A stretch of DNA of 42,836 bases. It comes from an uncultured Bacteroidales bacterium. GTDB lineage: Bacteria; Bacteroidota; Bacteroidia; Bacteroidales; Paludibacteraceae. Within the stretch, counting starts at the first letter, position 1; every line of letters begins with the position of its first letter. This document shows positions 1 to 7,663 of this stretch, in pieces. The notes beneath the pieces were generated by a model, which made no database searches, had not been told where the DNA came from, and saw only the letters and a list, made by a program, of their open reading frames with translations. A program made the position numbers and the translations under genes. The stretch covers positions 1-42,836 of the forward strand of contig CAMNCW010000058.1 in assembly GCA_946534715.1 (NCBI GenBank), given 5' to 3'.

Positions 1-150
1 TTCTATCGTGTCCCGTTTGATCCATAACTCGGAGTACACATCTTGCACGCAGTCCCGCGCCTCGTCACGGTTACGGAGTAAGTTGTATGCCAGTGCATAC
101 ATCTTTCCGCTAAACGGTAAATATATTTGCGTAAACTGCTCGTGCGTCAT
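1..150 (-). CDS. ECF-type RNA polymerase sigma factor, N-terminal part (truncated by window edge)
   Basis: Fifty codons are visible, reading from 150 down to 1 with no stop; the rest lies outside the window. The translation begins MTHEQFTQIYLPFSGKMYAL and continues through NLLRNRDEARDCVQDVYSEL and WIKRDTIE. This is the pattern of sigma-70 region 2: an aromatic-rich helix, then a D/E-rich helix ending in a VFxxLW-like motif (here VYSELW). Such proteins direct RNA polymerase to a small regulon and in Bacteroidota usually work with an anti-sigma factor, which would lie outside this window. The ATG at 150 is the only sensible start, because an in-frame TAG lies nine codons upstream. A full phylum-type promoter precedes it at 235-266. 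Confidence 0.8.
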   Translation of the reverse strand, partial: MTHEQFTQIYLPFSGKMYALAYNLLRNRDEARDCVQDVYSELWIKRDTIE

Positions 151-234
151 ACTCTTCTGAATGGCTTTCTATATGTATTACGATTTTCCCGCCCAAATCT
201 TACAACCACACTTCATTTTTTTCGAAAAACTGCA

Positions 235-266
235 CAAAGGTACAATATTTTTTAGAGATATGCAAA
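235..266 (-). promoter_or_regulatory. Promoter of the ECF sigma factor gene
   Basis: On the minus strand TTTGCATAT lies at 266-258 and TACCTTTG at 242-235, separated by 20 bp counted from the TTTG. This is the Bacteroidota -33/-7 pair (TTTG, TAnnTTTG), with the CATAT extension and the TTG preceding the -7 element seen at most other promoters in the window. About 85 bp separate it from the ATG at 150. Confidence 0.75.
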
Positions 267-359
267 TAATTTTGGGATTTATACGCGCGTGTGTGTATTT
301 TAAGGAAAGGGGTCCGCCCGTCCACATTCGAAGCAATTTTTTAAAAAAGTTCAATTTAA

Positions 360-390
360 TTTGCACATGTCAAAAAATGTTGTATCTTTG
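360..390 (+). promoter_or_regulatory. Promoter of the hypB operon
   Basis: TTTG at 360-363 and TATCTTTG at 383-390 are 19 bp apart and match the Bacteroidota core promoter. Transcription would start just downstream of 390, leaving a short leader before the hypB ATG at 423. The sequence from the -7 box onward (TATCTTTGTAGCCGATTT) is repeated at the Y-family polymerase promoter at 23029-23046. Confidence 0.75.
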
Positions 391-422
391 TAGCCGATTT
401 CGAAAATGTATAAATTTACACC

Positions 423-1094
423 ATGGAAAACGTTAAAATAATCGAGATTAAGAAGAGTGTCTTCGAGAATAATGACCGTGCAGCGGATGAGTTGCGCGGG
501 GAGTTGAAAAACAGGGGCGTGTTTCTGCTCAATCTGATGTCTTCGCCCGGAAGCGGCAAGACCACAACACTCATTCAGACCATCAATCGTCTTAAAGACA
601 AAATCCGTATTGCCGTCATGGAAGCGGATATCGACAGCGATGTCGATGCGATCAAGATCAAGGAAGCCACCGGCGTGGAGTCCATTCAGTTGCATACCGG
701 CGGCATGTGCCATCTGGATGCGGAGATGACGAAGCAAGGGCTGAACAACGTGTCAATGGAGCAAGCGGACTTAGTCATTTTGGAGAACGTGGGCAATCTC
801 GTTTGTCCGGCGGAGTTTGATACGGGTGCCGTGAAGAACGCGATGATTCTCTCTGTGCCGGAAGGACATGACAAACCGCTCAAATATCCGCTGATGTTTT
901 CCATTTGCGATGTGGTGGTAATCAATAAGATAGATGTACTACCCTATTTCGATTTCGATATGGAGAAATGCAAGGAGTACATCCATATGCGTAACCCGAA
1001 AGCCACCGTTATTCCTATCTGCGCCAAGACCGGAGAAGGCGTGGATGTTTTTGCCGAATGGCTGCTTAATGAGGTTTCCGAGTGGAAACGTTAA
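423..1094 (+). CDS. hypB: HypB-family nickel-incorporation GTPase
   Basis: A 223-residue SIMIBI-class GTPase that in known systems loads nickel, received from or with HypA, into [NiFe] hydrogenase precursors. Visible motifs are the P-loop GSGKTT (43-48), an acidic MEADIDSDVD segment (66-75), metal-site residues Cys96-His97 (GGMCHLDA) and Cys128 (NLVCPAE), and the guanine-specificity motif NKID (168-171). The N-terminal high-affinity nickel motif and His-rich stretch of E. coli-type HypB are absent, so this is the short form. It is first in an operon whose second gene is a large oxidoreductase and whose third is hypA. No hydrogenase gene is present, so the client enzyme is unknown. The stop codon lies inside an 8-bp tandem array. 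Confidence 0.93.
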   Translation: MENVKIIEIKKSVFENNDRAADELRGELKNRGVFLLNLMSSPGSGKTTTLIQTINRLKDKIRIAVMEADIDSDVDAIKIKEATGVESIQLHTGGMCHLDAEMTKQGLNNVSMEQADLVILENVGNLVCPAEFDTGAVKNAMILSVPEGHDKPLKYPLMFSICDVVVINKIDVLPYFDFDMEKCKEYIHMRNPKATVIPICAKTGEGVDVFAEWLLNEVSEWKR

Positions 1095-1170
1095 ACTGTT
1101 AAACCGTTAAGCTGTTAAACTGTTAAACCGTTAAGCTGTTAAACCGTTAAGCTGTTAAACCGTTAAATTG
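1088..1170 (+). repeat. Tandem array of 8-bp units YYGTTAAR between hypB and the oxidoreductase gene
   Basis: About ten near-perfect copies of CTGTTAAA / CCGTTAAG fill the whole 84-bp spacer. The hypB stop codon (TAA, 1092-1094) is part of the first unit. TAA occurs in every unit, and because 8 is not a multiple of 3 the array closes all three forward frames. The same unit fills the spacers at 4410-4440, 8126-8170 and, as its reverse complement, 16733-16770. Confidence 0.9.
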
Positions 1171-1178
1171 TAGATACC

Positions 1179-4061
1179 ATGCCACAAATGTCAGACAAGT
1201 TTGTCCCGAAACACAAAGGGGACAAGAACCCAAATCCGAAATTGTTGAAGTTCGTCCGCCATGTCACGGACCGTATTCCCGGAAAAATCAAGATGACCAC
1301 AGACGCCCCGGAGTATTGGGGACTCGCGTGTATCTTCGAAGATGAGATGGATGCAGTAACGCGTGAGGCGTCGCTCGATCTGTTGCTCGACATGCTGCCC
1401 GGTAATTTCTTTAAGGTACGCAAGCATCACACGTACGCGCAGTTGCATGAGATGAACGCCAAGAAACATTACACACCGGACGACAAGAGTTTTGACGAAT
1501 TATTAGATAAACTCGCTTATTTCGGCATGTTAGAGTACGATTACGGCGATCACTACACCAACGGTCAGGGACCGGATGAAGGTACGACCTTTAACCGCGA
1601 GGACCGCATCTACTGGGTGCCGATGTTTGTGCCGGGAAGTGCCGAATATATGAACATGAACACCGATCTGATGGATCGTCATCCGGAGTTAGCGATGTTC
1701 TTCGAGCGAATGACTTTCCTGCCCTTGGAGAAGATTACACCGATGGTTCCAATGGGCGGCAGCGGTATTGGTATGCACGTCATTCCGGTGGAGAAAGCAA
1801 TCTCCATGGAGAACCAAAGTGTCGATATCGAGCACATCAGTTACTGGCTTAAGAAATACGAGGGACATATCGGCGTCGGCATCTGTTCTTGTCGATATGG
1901 ACGCAAGAAATTAGATGAAGGTTGCGCAGACGATTACCGCGACTGGTGTATCGGCGTGGGCGACATGGCGGATTATTTGCGTGAGACAGGTCGTGGACAC
2001 GACATAACTTACGACGAGGCTATGGCGATTCTCAAGAAAGCCGAAGACCACGGATTTGTACACCAAGTGACAAATATCGACGGCGAGGGTAAGATCTTTG
2101 CGATTTGTAATTGCAACGTGAAGATTTGTAACGCATTGCGTACCTCGCAACTCTTCAATACGCCTAATATGTCTCGTAGCGCGTACGTGGCTGAAGTGGA
2201 TCCGAAAAACTGCGTGGCGTGCGGCCGGTGCGTAGAGTATTGTCCGGCAGGAGCGGTCAAGTTAGGTCAGAAACTATGTACTAAACATGGTCCGCAGACC
2301 TACCCGAAACAGGAGTTGCCGGACGCAACCAAATGGGGCGAAGACAAATGGACGGAAGACTACCGCGACAAGAACCGCATCAACTGCTACCCGACCGGAA
2401 CGGCTCCGTGTAAGACCGCCTGTCCGGCACATATCGCCGTACAGGGATATCTGAAGAAAGCGGCAGAAGGCAAATACACCGAGGCGTTGGAACTCATCAA
2501 ACGCGAGAACCCGTTCCCGGCAGTATGCGGACGAATCTGCAACCGTCGTTGTGAGGACGCATGTACCCGTGGCACGATTGACCGCGCAGTAGCGATCGAC
2601 GCCGTGAAGAAATTCATCGCCGAGAAAGACCTGCATGCCGAGACGCGTTTTGTGCCGGAAGTCAATATCTGCTCGAACGTCCAAGAGCGTTGGGAGGAGA
2701 AGATTGCCATCATCGGCGGCGGTCCTGCGGGTCTGAGTTGTGCGTACTATTTAGCGACGATGGGTTACAAGCCCACTGTGTTCGAGCGCAACGAAGAACC
2801 GGGCGGTATGCTGCGTTATGGCATACCGTCTTACAAGCTTGACAAGGACGTCATCAAAGCCGAAATAGACATCATGCGCGAGATAGGTGTAGAGATTAAA
2901 TGCGGCGTCGAAGTCGGCAAGAACATAACAATAGATGCTCTTCGCAAACAAGGCTACCAAGGTTTCTATATAGCGATCGGTTGCCAAGGTGGTCGTCTGC
3001 CGGGCATTCCGGGAGAGGACTTGGAGGGCACGATGACCGCAATTGATTTCCTGCATGAGGCGAATTGCGGCTCGTCAATCGTAAATCGTCAAATCGTAAA
3101 TAAAAAAGTCGTTGTTGTCGGTGGCGGAAACGTTGCCATCGATGCAGCGCGTGTGGCAAAACGCAGCGGCGCAAGCGAAGTGACGATGCTGTCGCTGGAG
3201 ACCGAAGATATCATGCCGGCATCGCTTGAAGAACGCATGGAAGCGCGTGAGGATGGCGTGGTAATCAACCCGGGATGGGGACCTGTTAAAGTTGAAAGTG
3301 GAGAGTTGAAAGTTGAAAGAAGTGGAAAGTTGAAAGTTGAAAGCATCACTTTCAAGCGTTGTACCTCTGTCTTCAATGCAGAACATAAGTTTGCGCCGAA
3401 GTTCGATGAGAACGAGACGATTACGTTGGAGGCGGACTTGGTGATTTTTGCTATCGGTCAGACGGTAGTGCTCAAAGATCTGCTCAAAGATACAAAAGTG
3501 GAGTTCTTCCGCGGCGTCTATCCGGTAGCGGACAAACTGACGTACCAGACTGCCGAACCCGACATCTTCGTGGGCGGCGATGTGTTCACAGGACCGAAGT
3601 TCGCCATAGATGCCATCGCGGCAGGCAAGGAAGCTGCGGAGAGTTTGCATCGCTTCGTGCAGCACGGACATATGACCATCGGTCGCAACCGTCGTGATTT
3701 TATCGAACTGAATAAGCAGGATATCCTTGTGGAGCAGTACGATAACAGCAGCCGTCAAGACCCGGGAGTCATTCCGACGAAGACGAAATTCGAGGAATAC
3801 CACGGCACTTTGACCGAAGAGCAGGTGAAGAAGGAAACCGCCCGTTGCCTCAGTTGCGGCGCATCGGTAGTGGACGAGAACCGTTGTATTGGTTGCGGTA
3901 TTTGTACCACCAAGTGCGCGTTCGACGCCATTCATCTGCATCGTGAGCACCCGGAAGCCAGCATCATGCGCACTTCCGAGAACAAGTTTGATGGCATACT
4001 TCCGTACATGATCAAACGAGGCGGAAAGATCTTGATTTCCGGACTAAGCAAGAAAAAATAA
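1179..4061 (+). CDS. Multi-domain FAD/Fe-S NAD(P)H oxidoreductase (GltD/PreT-like core) with extra Fe-S modules
   Basis: This 960-residue protein sits between hypB and hypA. Residues 1-230 have no motif I recognise; about 45-125 could be helical or winged-helix-like. Residues 235-330 form a Cys-rich module (CSCR at 236, Cys249 and Cys257, then ICNCNVKIC at 309-317) resembling Fe-S domains of anaerobe oxidoreductases. A ferredoxin motif follows (CVACGRCVEYC, 345-355), then the Fe-S helical domain of glutamate synthase small subunit and PreT (Cys411, 415, 450, 454, 458, 462). The FAD site is IIGGGPAGLS (511-520), the NAD(P) site VVVVGGGNVAIDAA (644-657), and a last Fe-S motif (CIGCGICTTKC) lies near the C terminus. 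It probably moves electrons between NAD(P)H and an unknown partner. Two repeat tracts lie inside the frame (3072-3104, 3285-3343). The stop overlaps the hypA start as TAATG. Confidence 0.85.
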   Translation: MPQMSDKFVPKHKGDKNPNPKLLKFVRHVTDRIPGKIKMTTDAPEYWGLACIFEDEMDAVTREASLDLLLDMLPGNFFKVRKHHTYAQLHEMNAKKHYTPDDKSFDELLDKLAYFGMLEYDYGDHYTNGQGPDEGTTFNREDRIYWVPMFVPGSAEYMNMNTDLMDRHPELAMFFERMTFLPLEKITPMVPMGGSGIGMHVIPVEKAISMENQSVDIEHISYWLKKYEGHIGVGICSCRYGRKKLDEGCADDYRDWCIGVGDMADYLRETGRGHDITYDEAMAILKKAEDHGFVHQVTNIDGEGKIFAICNCNVKICNALRTSQLFNTPNMSRSAYVAEVDPKNCVACGRCVEYCPAGAVKLGQKLCTKHGPQTYPKQELPDATKWGEDKWTEDYRDKNRINCYPTGTAPCKTACPAHIAVQGYLKKAAEGKYTEALELIKRENPFPAVCGRICNRRCEDACTRGTIDRAVAIDAVKKFIAEKDLHAETRFVPEVNICSNVQERWEEKIAIIGGGPAGLSCAYYLATMGYKPTVFERNEEPGGMLRYGIPSYKLDKDVIKAEIDIMREIGVEIKCGVEVGKNITIDALRKQGYQGFYIAIGCQGGRLPGIPGEDLEGTMTAIDFLHEANCGSSIVNRQIVNKKVVVVGGGNVAIDAARVAKRSGASEVTMLSLETEDIMPASLEERMEAREDGVVINPGWGPVKVESGELKVERSGKLKVESITFKRCTSVFNAEHKFAPKFDENETITLEADLVIFAIGQTVVLKDLLKDTKVEFFRGVYPVADKLTYQTAEPDIFVGGDVFTGPKFAIDAIAAGKEAAESLHRFVQHGHMTIGRNRRDFIELNKQDILVEQYDNSSRQDPGVIPTKTKFEEYHGTLTEEQVKKETARCLSCGASVVDENRCIGCGICTTKCAFDAIHLHREHPEASIMRTSENKFDGILPYMIKRGGKILISGLSKKK
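3072..3104 (+). repeat. In-frame degenerate repeat of TCGTAAA/TCGTCAA units inside the oxidoreductase gene
   Basis: Alternating TCGTCAA and TCGTAAAT units encode SSIVNRQIVNKK between the FAD and NAD(P)-binding halves. Similar units appear in non-coding DNA upstream of tRNA-Thr (41444-41464) and, reversed, at 22920-22965. This suggests that an intergenic-type repeat expanded within a linker. Confidence 0.7.
3285..3343 (+). repeat. In-frame repeat of AGTTGAA units inside the oxidoreductase gene
   Basis: AGTTGAA recurs about five times with short interruptions, encoding a Lys/Val/Glu/Ser-rich linker (VKVESGELKVERSGKLKVES) in the C-terminal part of the NAD(P)-binding domain. Related enzymes have a short surface loop in this region, so the tract probably adds a flexible insertion. 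Confidence 0.75.
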
Positions 4062-4414
4062 TGCACGAGTTAGGAATCGTATTCTATATTATAAGAGATG
4101 TCAAGAAAGCAGCGCAAGAACATGGCGTAGAGCATGTCTCGGCGGTGGTGATGAACATTGGTGAGGTTTCCACCATCGTGCCGGAATACTTGACCGATTG
4201 TTGGCGTTGGGCGGCAGATAAGGAAGAGTTGCTGCGGGGTTGCGAATTGAAGATCGAACCGATACCGGCAGTGACCCATTGCGACGGTTGCGGCAAGGAG
4301 TACCCCACGGTGGCGCATGGAAAGATCTGTCCGCATTGCGGCAGCGAGAAGACTTGGCTGCTACGAGGGAACGAAGTGGAGATTAAGGAGATTGTGGTGC
4401 CACAATCCTGTTAA
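4061..4414 (+). CDS. hypA: HypA-family nickel metallochaperone
   Basis: A 117-residue protein that in known systems binds Ni through its N-terminal Met-His-Glu and passes it to HypB or the hydrogenase large subunit. The sequence starts MHEL, so His2 and Glu3 are present. The zinc site consists of Cys74/Cys77 (CDGC) and Cys90/Cys93 (CPHC). Length and architecture are normal. The start is fixed by a one-base overlap with the stop of the preceding oxidoreductase gene (TAATG), indicating translational coupling. The order hypB-oxidoreductase-hypA, without hypCDEF, is unusual and ties nickel handling to the flavoprotein. Confidence 0.93.
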   Translation: MHELGIVFYIIRDVKKAAQEHGVEHVSAVVMNIGEVSTIVPEYLTDCWRWAADKEELLRGCELKIEPIPAVTHCDGCGKEYPTVAHGKICPHCGSEKTWLLRGNEVEIKEIVVPQSC

Positions 4415-4441
4415 ACTGTTAAACTGTTAAATTGTTAAATC
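4410..4441 (+). repeat. 8-bp YYGTTAAR array after hypA
   Basis: Four units (CTGTTAAA, CTGTTAAA, TTGTTAAA and a partial) span the hypA stop codon (TAA, 4412-4414) and most of the 36-bp gap to the next gene. It is the same unit as the array downstream of hypB. Confidence 0.85.
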
Positions 4442-4450
4442 GTAAATAAC

Positions 4451-4801
4451 ATGGCTTGTTTTATTGTACCATTAGTACAGGCGGTGGCAACAACGGCATA
4501 CCGCAAACGTATGGAAAAAACGCAGGTTGAACCTGCACAAAGTAACTACAATGCGCTCAGTAAGCATCTACCGACGCTGGAGAAAATGCTCTGGGGCGGT
4601 TCATTGATGCTGATAGTGGATCATATCCTCAACGGCGAGGTGACATGGATGTACCCGTTCTTTACCGCCTTGGAAACCGAAGGCGGCGGCTTGGTGATGC
4701 TCAAAGAGATGCTGACCGTGGGTGTACCGATGTCGGTAATCGTCACCGTTGCATGGGCTATATGGGCTTACGCCAAAGAGCGCAAAACTGTTAACGCATA
4801 G
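4451..4801 (+). CDS. Small membrane protein of the hypA/hypB cluster
   Basis: A 116-residue protein starting MACFIVPLVQAVATTAYRKR. It has a hydrophobic N-terminal segment (2-16), a polar stretch to about residue 43, and two further likely membrane helices (about 46-62 and 90-108) ending in a basic, cytoplasmic-looking tail (YAKERK). I do not recognise a domain. Its place between hypA and the polytopic membrane protein at 4864 suggests that the two form a membrane unit served by the soluble oxidoreductase; that is inference from gene order only. Confidence 0.75.
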   Translation: MACFIVPLVQAVATTAYRKRMEKTQVEPAQSNYNALSKHLPTLEKMLWGGSLMLIVDHILNGEVTWMYPFFTALETEGGGLVMLKEMLTVGVPMSVIVTVAWAIWAYAKERKTVNA

Positions 4802-4863
4802 AAAGACCGCAAAATGCGATCCTTAAAATCAATAATAATCAATCATTTAAAACACAAAAGCTT

Positions 4864-5967
4864 ATGTTTTTTGAAGTGTATGGGGCAAATGCCCTTGCTC
4901 AATGGGGAATGCTGTTAGTTGTCCTCGTTGGCTTAATCCTTTTCAATGAGTTTGCCCGCCGTACGAAACTCGGCGGAGCTATCACGTTCTTTGCTATTCC
5001 GCTGGCATTGACCGCGTATTTCGTAGCCATCGCTATCGGTGCACGAATGGGTGCCGAGTGGGCGCTGACGAACCAGACGCATCTGTACATGAACGGTTGG
5101 TTCCACTACGCGAAATTGTATGCTGCGCTGACCGGATGTATTGGTTTCATGATGATCAAGTACGAATGGGGTATTGGCGCAAAACGCTGGTTCAAACCGT
5201 TCCCGTTCATCATCGTAGCTATTAACATTCTGATTGCCGTGGCTTCGGATTTCGAGTCCGCTATCATGGGATGGAACAAATGGTGGCTGTCAAGCGAAGG
5301 TGTATGGTTGTATGGCGGTTGGCACAACGTATTCAACGGTGTTGCCGGTCTGTTCAACATCTTCTGTATGACCGCATGGTGGAATGTGTATCCGTCCAAG
5401 GACAAGAAAGATATGATTTGGGCGGACATGACTTGGGTATATATCCTCGTTTATGACATCTGGAACTTCGCTTACACATACAACTGCCTGCCGACACACA
5501 GCTGGTATTGCGGTATTGCTTTGTTGCTCGCTCCGACAGTAGCTGCTCTCCTTTGGAACCGCGGCGGTTGGATTCAGAACCGTGCTAACACTTTGGCTAT
5601 CTGGTGTATGTTTGCGCAGGTATTCCCGCTCTTCCAAGAGGTGTTCAAGGATGGTTTCCACAAGTTCAGCTGGGTTGTTCTGCCGACGCAGTACGTCAAC
5701 GGCTTTGATACGATCACCGCACTCTATGCAGAGGCAGGTGGTGAGGCTGCAGCAACCGGTACGACCATCGAGGCTGTAGGTGCTACGGCTGCTAATCCGA
5801 CCGCTATGCTGGTAATCTCCGCACTGGCGCTCATTACGAACATCGTTGCTTTCGGTTACATTATGTACCAAGCTAAGGCACGTCACATCAACCCGTATAA
5901 GGAGGATGTTTTCGTAGATCAGAAGTACTACAAAGACGCGATGGCTCGCGCCGTAGTGAACAGCTAA
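4864..5967 (+). CDS. Polytopic membrane protein, probably DUF5692 family
   Basis: A 367-residue protein with about nine hydrophobic segments (roughly 14-30, 36-58, 82-100, 112-130, 152-172, 188-207, 214-231, 243-258, 313-335). Trp, Tyr and His residues cluster near membrane faces, with notable motifs WHNVFNGVAGLFN and YDIWNFAYTYNC. The family name is from memory of similar sequences and should be checked. No transporter or cytochrome signature (no paired heme histidines) is evident. It is the last gene of the hypB operon and is followed by a strong terminator. A role as membrane partner, for example electron or ion coupling, for the oxidoreductase is plausible but unproven. Confidence 0.7.
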   Translation: MFFEVYGANALAQWGMLLVVLVGLILFNEFARRTKLGGAITFFAIPLALTAYFVAIAIGARMGAEWALTNQTHLYMNGWFHYAKLYAALTGCIGFMMIKYEWGIGAKRWFKPFPFIIVAINILIAVASDFESAIMGWNKWWLSSEGVWLYGGWHNVFNGVAGLFNIFCMTAWWNVYPSKDKKDMIWADMTWVYILVYDIWNFAYTYNCLPTHSWYCGIALLLAPTVAALLWNRGGWIQNRANTLAIWCMFAQVFPLFQEVFKDGFHKFSWVVLPTQYVNGFDTITALYAEAGGEAAATGTTIEAVGATAANPTAMLVISALALITNIVAFGYIMYQAKARHINPYKEDVFVDQKYYKDAMARAVVNS

Positions 5968-5990
5968 TCAAGCGTTTGGGCAAAAAGAAC

Positions 5991-6029
5991 GAGAGTGCGC
6001 ACAAATGATTCGGCGCACTCTCTTTTTTT
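5991..6029 (+). terminator. Rho-independent terminator of the hypB operon
   Basis: GAGAGTGCGC (5991-6000) and GCGCACTCTC (6013-6022) form a perfect 10-bp stem with a 12-nt loop, followed directly by a T-run to 6029. It lies 23 bp after the stop of the DUF5692-like gene. Confidence 0.92.
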
Positions 6030-6031
6030 AC

Positions 6032-6051
6032 ATCCGCCAATATTGGCGGAT
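6032..6051. repeat. Palindrome ATCCGCCAA-TA-TTGGCGGAT, copy 1
   Basis: A perfect 9-bp inverted repeat with a 2-bp centre lies between the terminator and the stop codon of the convergent preA-like gene. A second copy with a different centre (GT) is at 20370-20389, also between convergent genes. There is no T-run on its downstream side for either strand, so it is not a standard terminator. Confidence 0.85.
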
Positions 6052-7512
6052 TCAGGATGTATGTTTGTAGATGCGTTTTGCCATTCCGATAGCGCCTGTG
6101 GGACAGACGAGACGGCAGAGATGACACCCCACGCACTTGGTGCCGACGATCTTCGGTTTGCGGTTCTCATCAAAAGTTATCGCCTGGTGACCGCCATCGG
6201 CGCAAGAGAGATAGCAACGGCCGCAACCGATACATTTTTCGCGATCAATCTTGGGGAAGACCATCGTCTCACGGTCCAAATCGTGCGGGAGAACCATGTT
6301 TTTCAGTTCCTCGCCCACTAACTCAGCCAGCGCCGTTATTCCACGGGATTGCATGTAATGTTGCATGCCGAGGATGAGATCATCAATGATGCGATAGCCA
6401 TACTGCATGACCGCCGTGCAAACCTGCACATTCCGGCAGCCAAGTTGTATGAACTCCAACGCATCGCGCCATGTCTCAATGCCGCCGATACCGCTGACAT
6501 CCATGTGTTTCTCGAAGCCGGCTTTGTATAGAATCGGGTTGCCGGTTATCTCATAGATCATACGCAGCGCAATCGGTTTAACCGCTTTGCCGGAATAGCC
6601 GGAAACGGTCTTTTTCTCGTTTACTGTAGCCTCATGGCTCATGGTAATGGATTTGATGGTATTGATAGCGCTGATACCCGAAGCACCGCCGTAGAACGAA
6701 GCCAACGCCGGCTTACTCATATTCATGACGTTCGGCGTCATTTTCGGGATTACAGGTATAGAAACGGCATTTTTGACAAACGAGGTATAGAAGAGGATGA
6801 GTTCTTCATTTTGTCCGATGTCGGAGCCTAAGCCTGTCAGACGCATCTGCGGGCAGGAGAAATTGAGTTCCACAGCGTCGCAACCGGCATCCTGAGCCAT
6901 CTTAGCCAGTTCAATCCATTCCTCTTCGGTTTGACCCATTATGGAAGCAACAATGATCTTGGTGGGAAAATCCTGTTTAAGACGCCGGAGAATGTCAAAG
7001 TCCTCAGTATAAGGATTTTCGCTCAGTTGCTCCATGTTGCGGAAGCCGACAAAAGGTGTACCTTCTTTGCACACGGTGTCAAATCGCGGAGACACTTCTT
7101 GAATATCCTGTTTGCTGATGGTTTTGTAGAACACACCGCCCCACCCTGCTTTCAAAGCCCGGGCTACCATATCGTAGTTCGTGCAGATAGCGGAAGACGC
7201 CAGGAAGAAGGGGTTTTCGCATATCATGTCGCAGAAATTGATCTCCAACGAGGGTAATTTTGGGAAAGTTTGTTCACTACCATTTTGTAAATTGACAGCC
7301 TTTTTAAGTTCGGAAATGCGAATCGGTTTATCATAATGAATACATGCGTTTTGAGTAGCATTCAACTCATCATCCGACAGTTGATTAAATATTTCAACGG
7401 CAGTCTGGATGTTATCAAAACGTACTGCGCGGATGGCGCGAGCCACTTCCTCTCCACAAGGAGCGTCATAACAGAGTAAGCATCTTGCTACTTCTTCATT
7501 AATGTGAAACAT
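6052..7512 (-). CDS. preA: PreA-like dihydropyrimidine/dihydroorotate dehydrogenase with C-terminal ferredoxin domain
   Basis: A 486-residue FMN enzyme of the dihydropyrimidine dehydrogenase type. The TIM-barrel FMN domain spans about 85-400, with the catalytic-loop motif NFSCPQM and SGIGGIETW near the phosphate-binding end. A two-cluster ferredoxin domain follows (CIGCGRCYLSC and CVGCHLCRLVC). E. coli PreA has about 411 residues and works with PreT. This one has an extra N-terminal segment of about 85 residues beginning with ARCLLCYDAPCGEEVA, which resembles the Fe-S domain of PreT or DPYD but has lost most of its cysteines. No preT lies next to it; the nearest PreT-like protein is the 960-residue oxidoreductase on the facing strand. 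The exact substrate, uracil-type or other, cannot be decided here. Confidence 0.85.
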   Translation of the reverse strand: MFHINEEVARCLLCYDAPCGEEVARAIRAVRFDNIQTAVEIFNQLSDDELNATQNACIHYDKPIRISELKKAVNLQNGSEQTFPKLPSLEINFCDMICENPFFLASSAICTNYDMVARALKAGWGGVFYKTISKQDIQEVSPRFDTVCKEGTPFVGFRNMEQLSENPYTEDFDILRRLKQDFPTKIIVASIMGQTEEEWIELAKMAQDAGCDAVELNFSCPQMRLTGLGSDIGQNEELILFYTSFVKNAVSIPVIPKMTPNVMNMSKPALASFYGGASGISAINTIKSITMSHEATVNEKKTVSGYSGKAVKPIALRMIYEITGNPILYKAGFEKHMDVSGIGGIETWRDALEFIQLGCRNVQVCTAVMQYGYRIIDDLILGMQHYMQSRGITALAELVGEELKNMVLPHDLDRETMVFPKIDREKCIGCGRCYLSCADGGHQAITFDENRKPKIVGTKCVGCHLCRLVCPTGAIGMAKRIYKHTS

Positions 7513-7563
7513 AATGGTATCAATTTGGTTATGTTATCCGGATATAATTGGCAATTTCGGGGA

Positions 7564-7571
7564 CAAAGGTA
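7564..7571 (-). promoter_or_regulatory. -7 element upstream of the preA-like gene
   Basis: TACCTTTG on the minus strand, preceded by TTG as at other promoters here, lies 52 bp before the ATG at 7512. No good TTTG is found 19-21 bp further upstream, so this promoter may be weak or activator-dependent. Confidence 0.55.
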
Positions 7572-7663
7572 CAAAAAATAGTTGAAAGTAAAAAACAGGA
7601 GCGAAGAAAGAGTACTATTTTGTGGATAAAAGTACACTTTTTTTGATAAAAAACGCGCGCGCA

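Noticed and set aside
1088..1170. Possible CRISPR-like array
   Set aside because: Units are 8 bp and contiguous, with no spacers between them; no cas genes are present.
3075..3950. A 291-codon minus-strand open frame opposite the oxidoreductase gene
   Set aside because: It lies wholly antisense to a well-supported gene, has no promoter or recognisable protein motif, and is a by-product of codon bias on the other strand.
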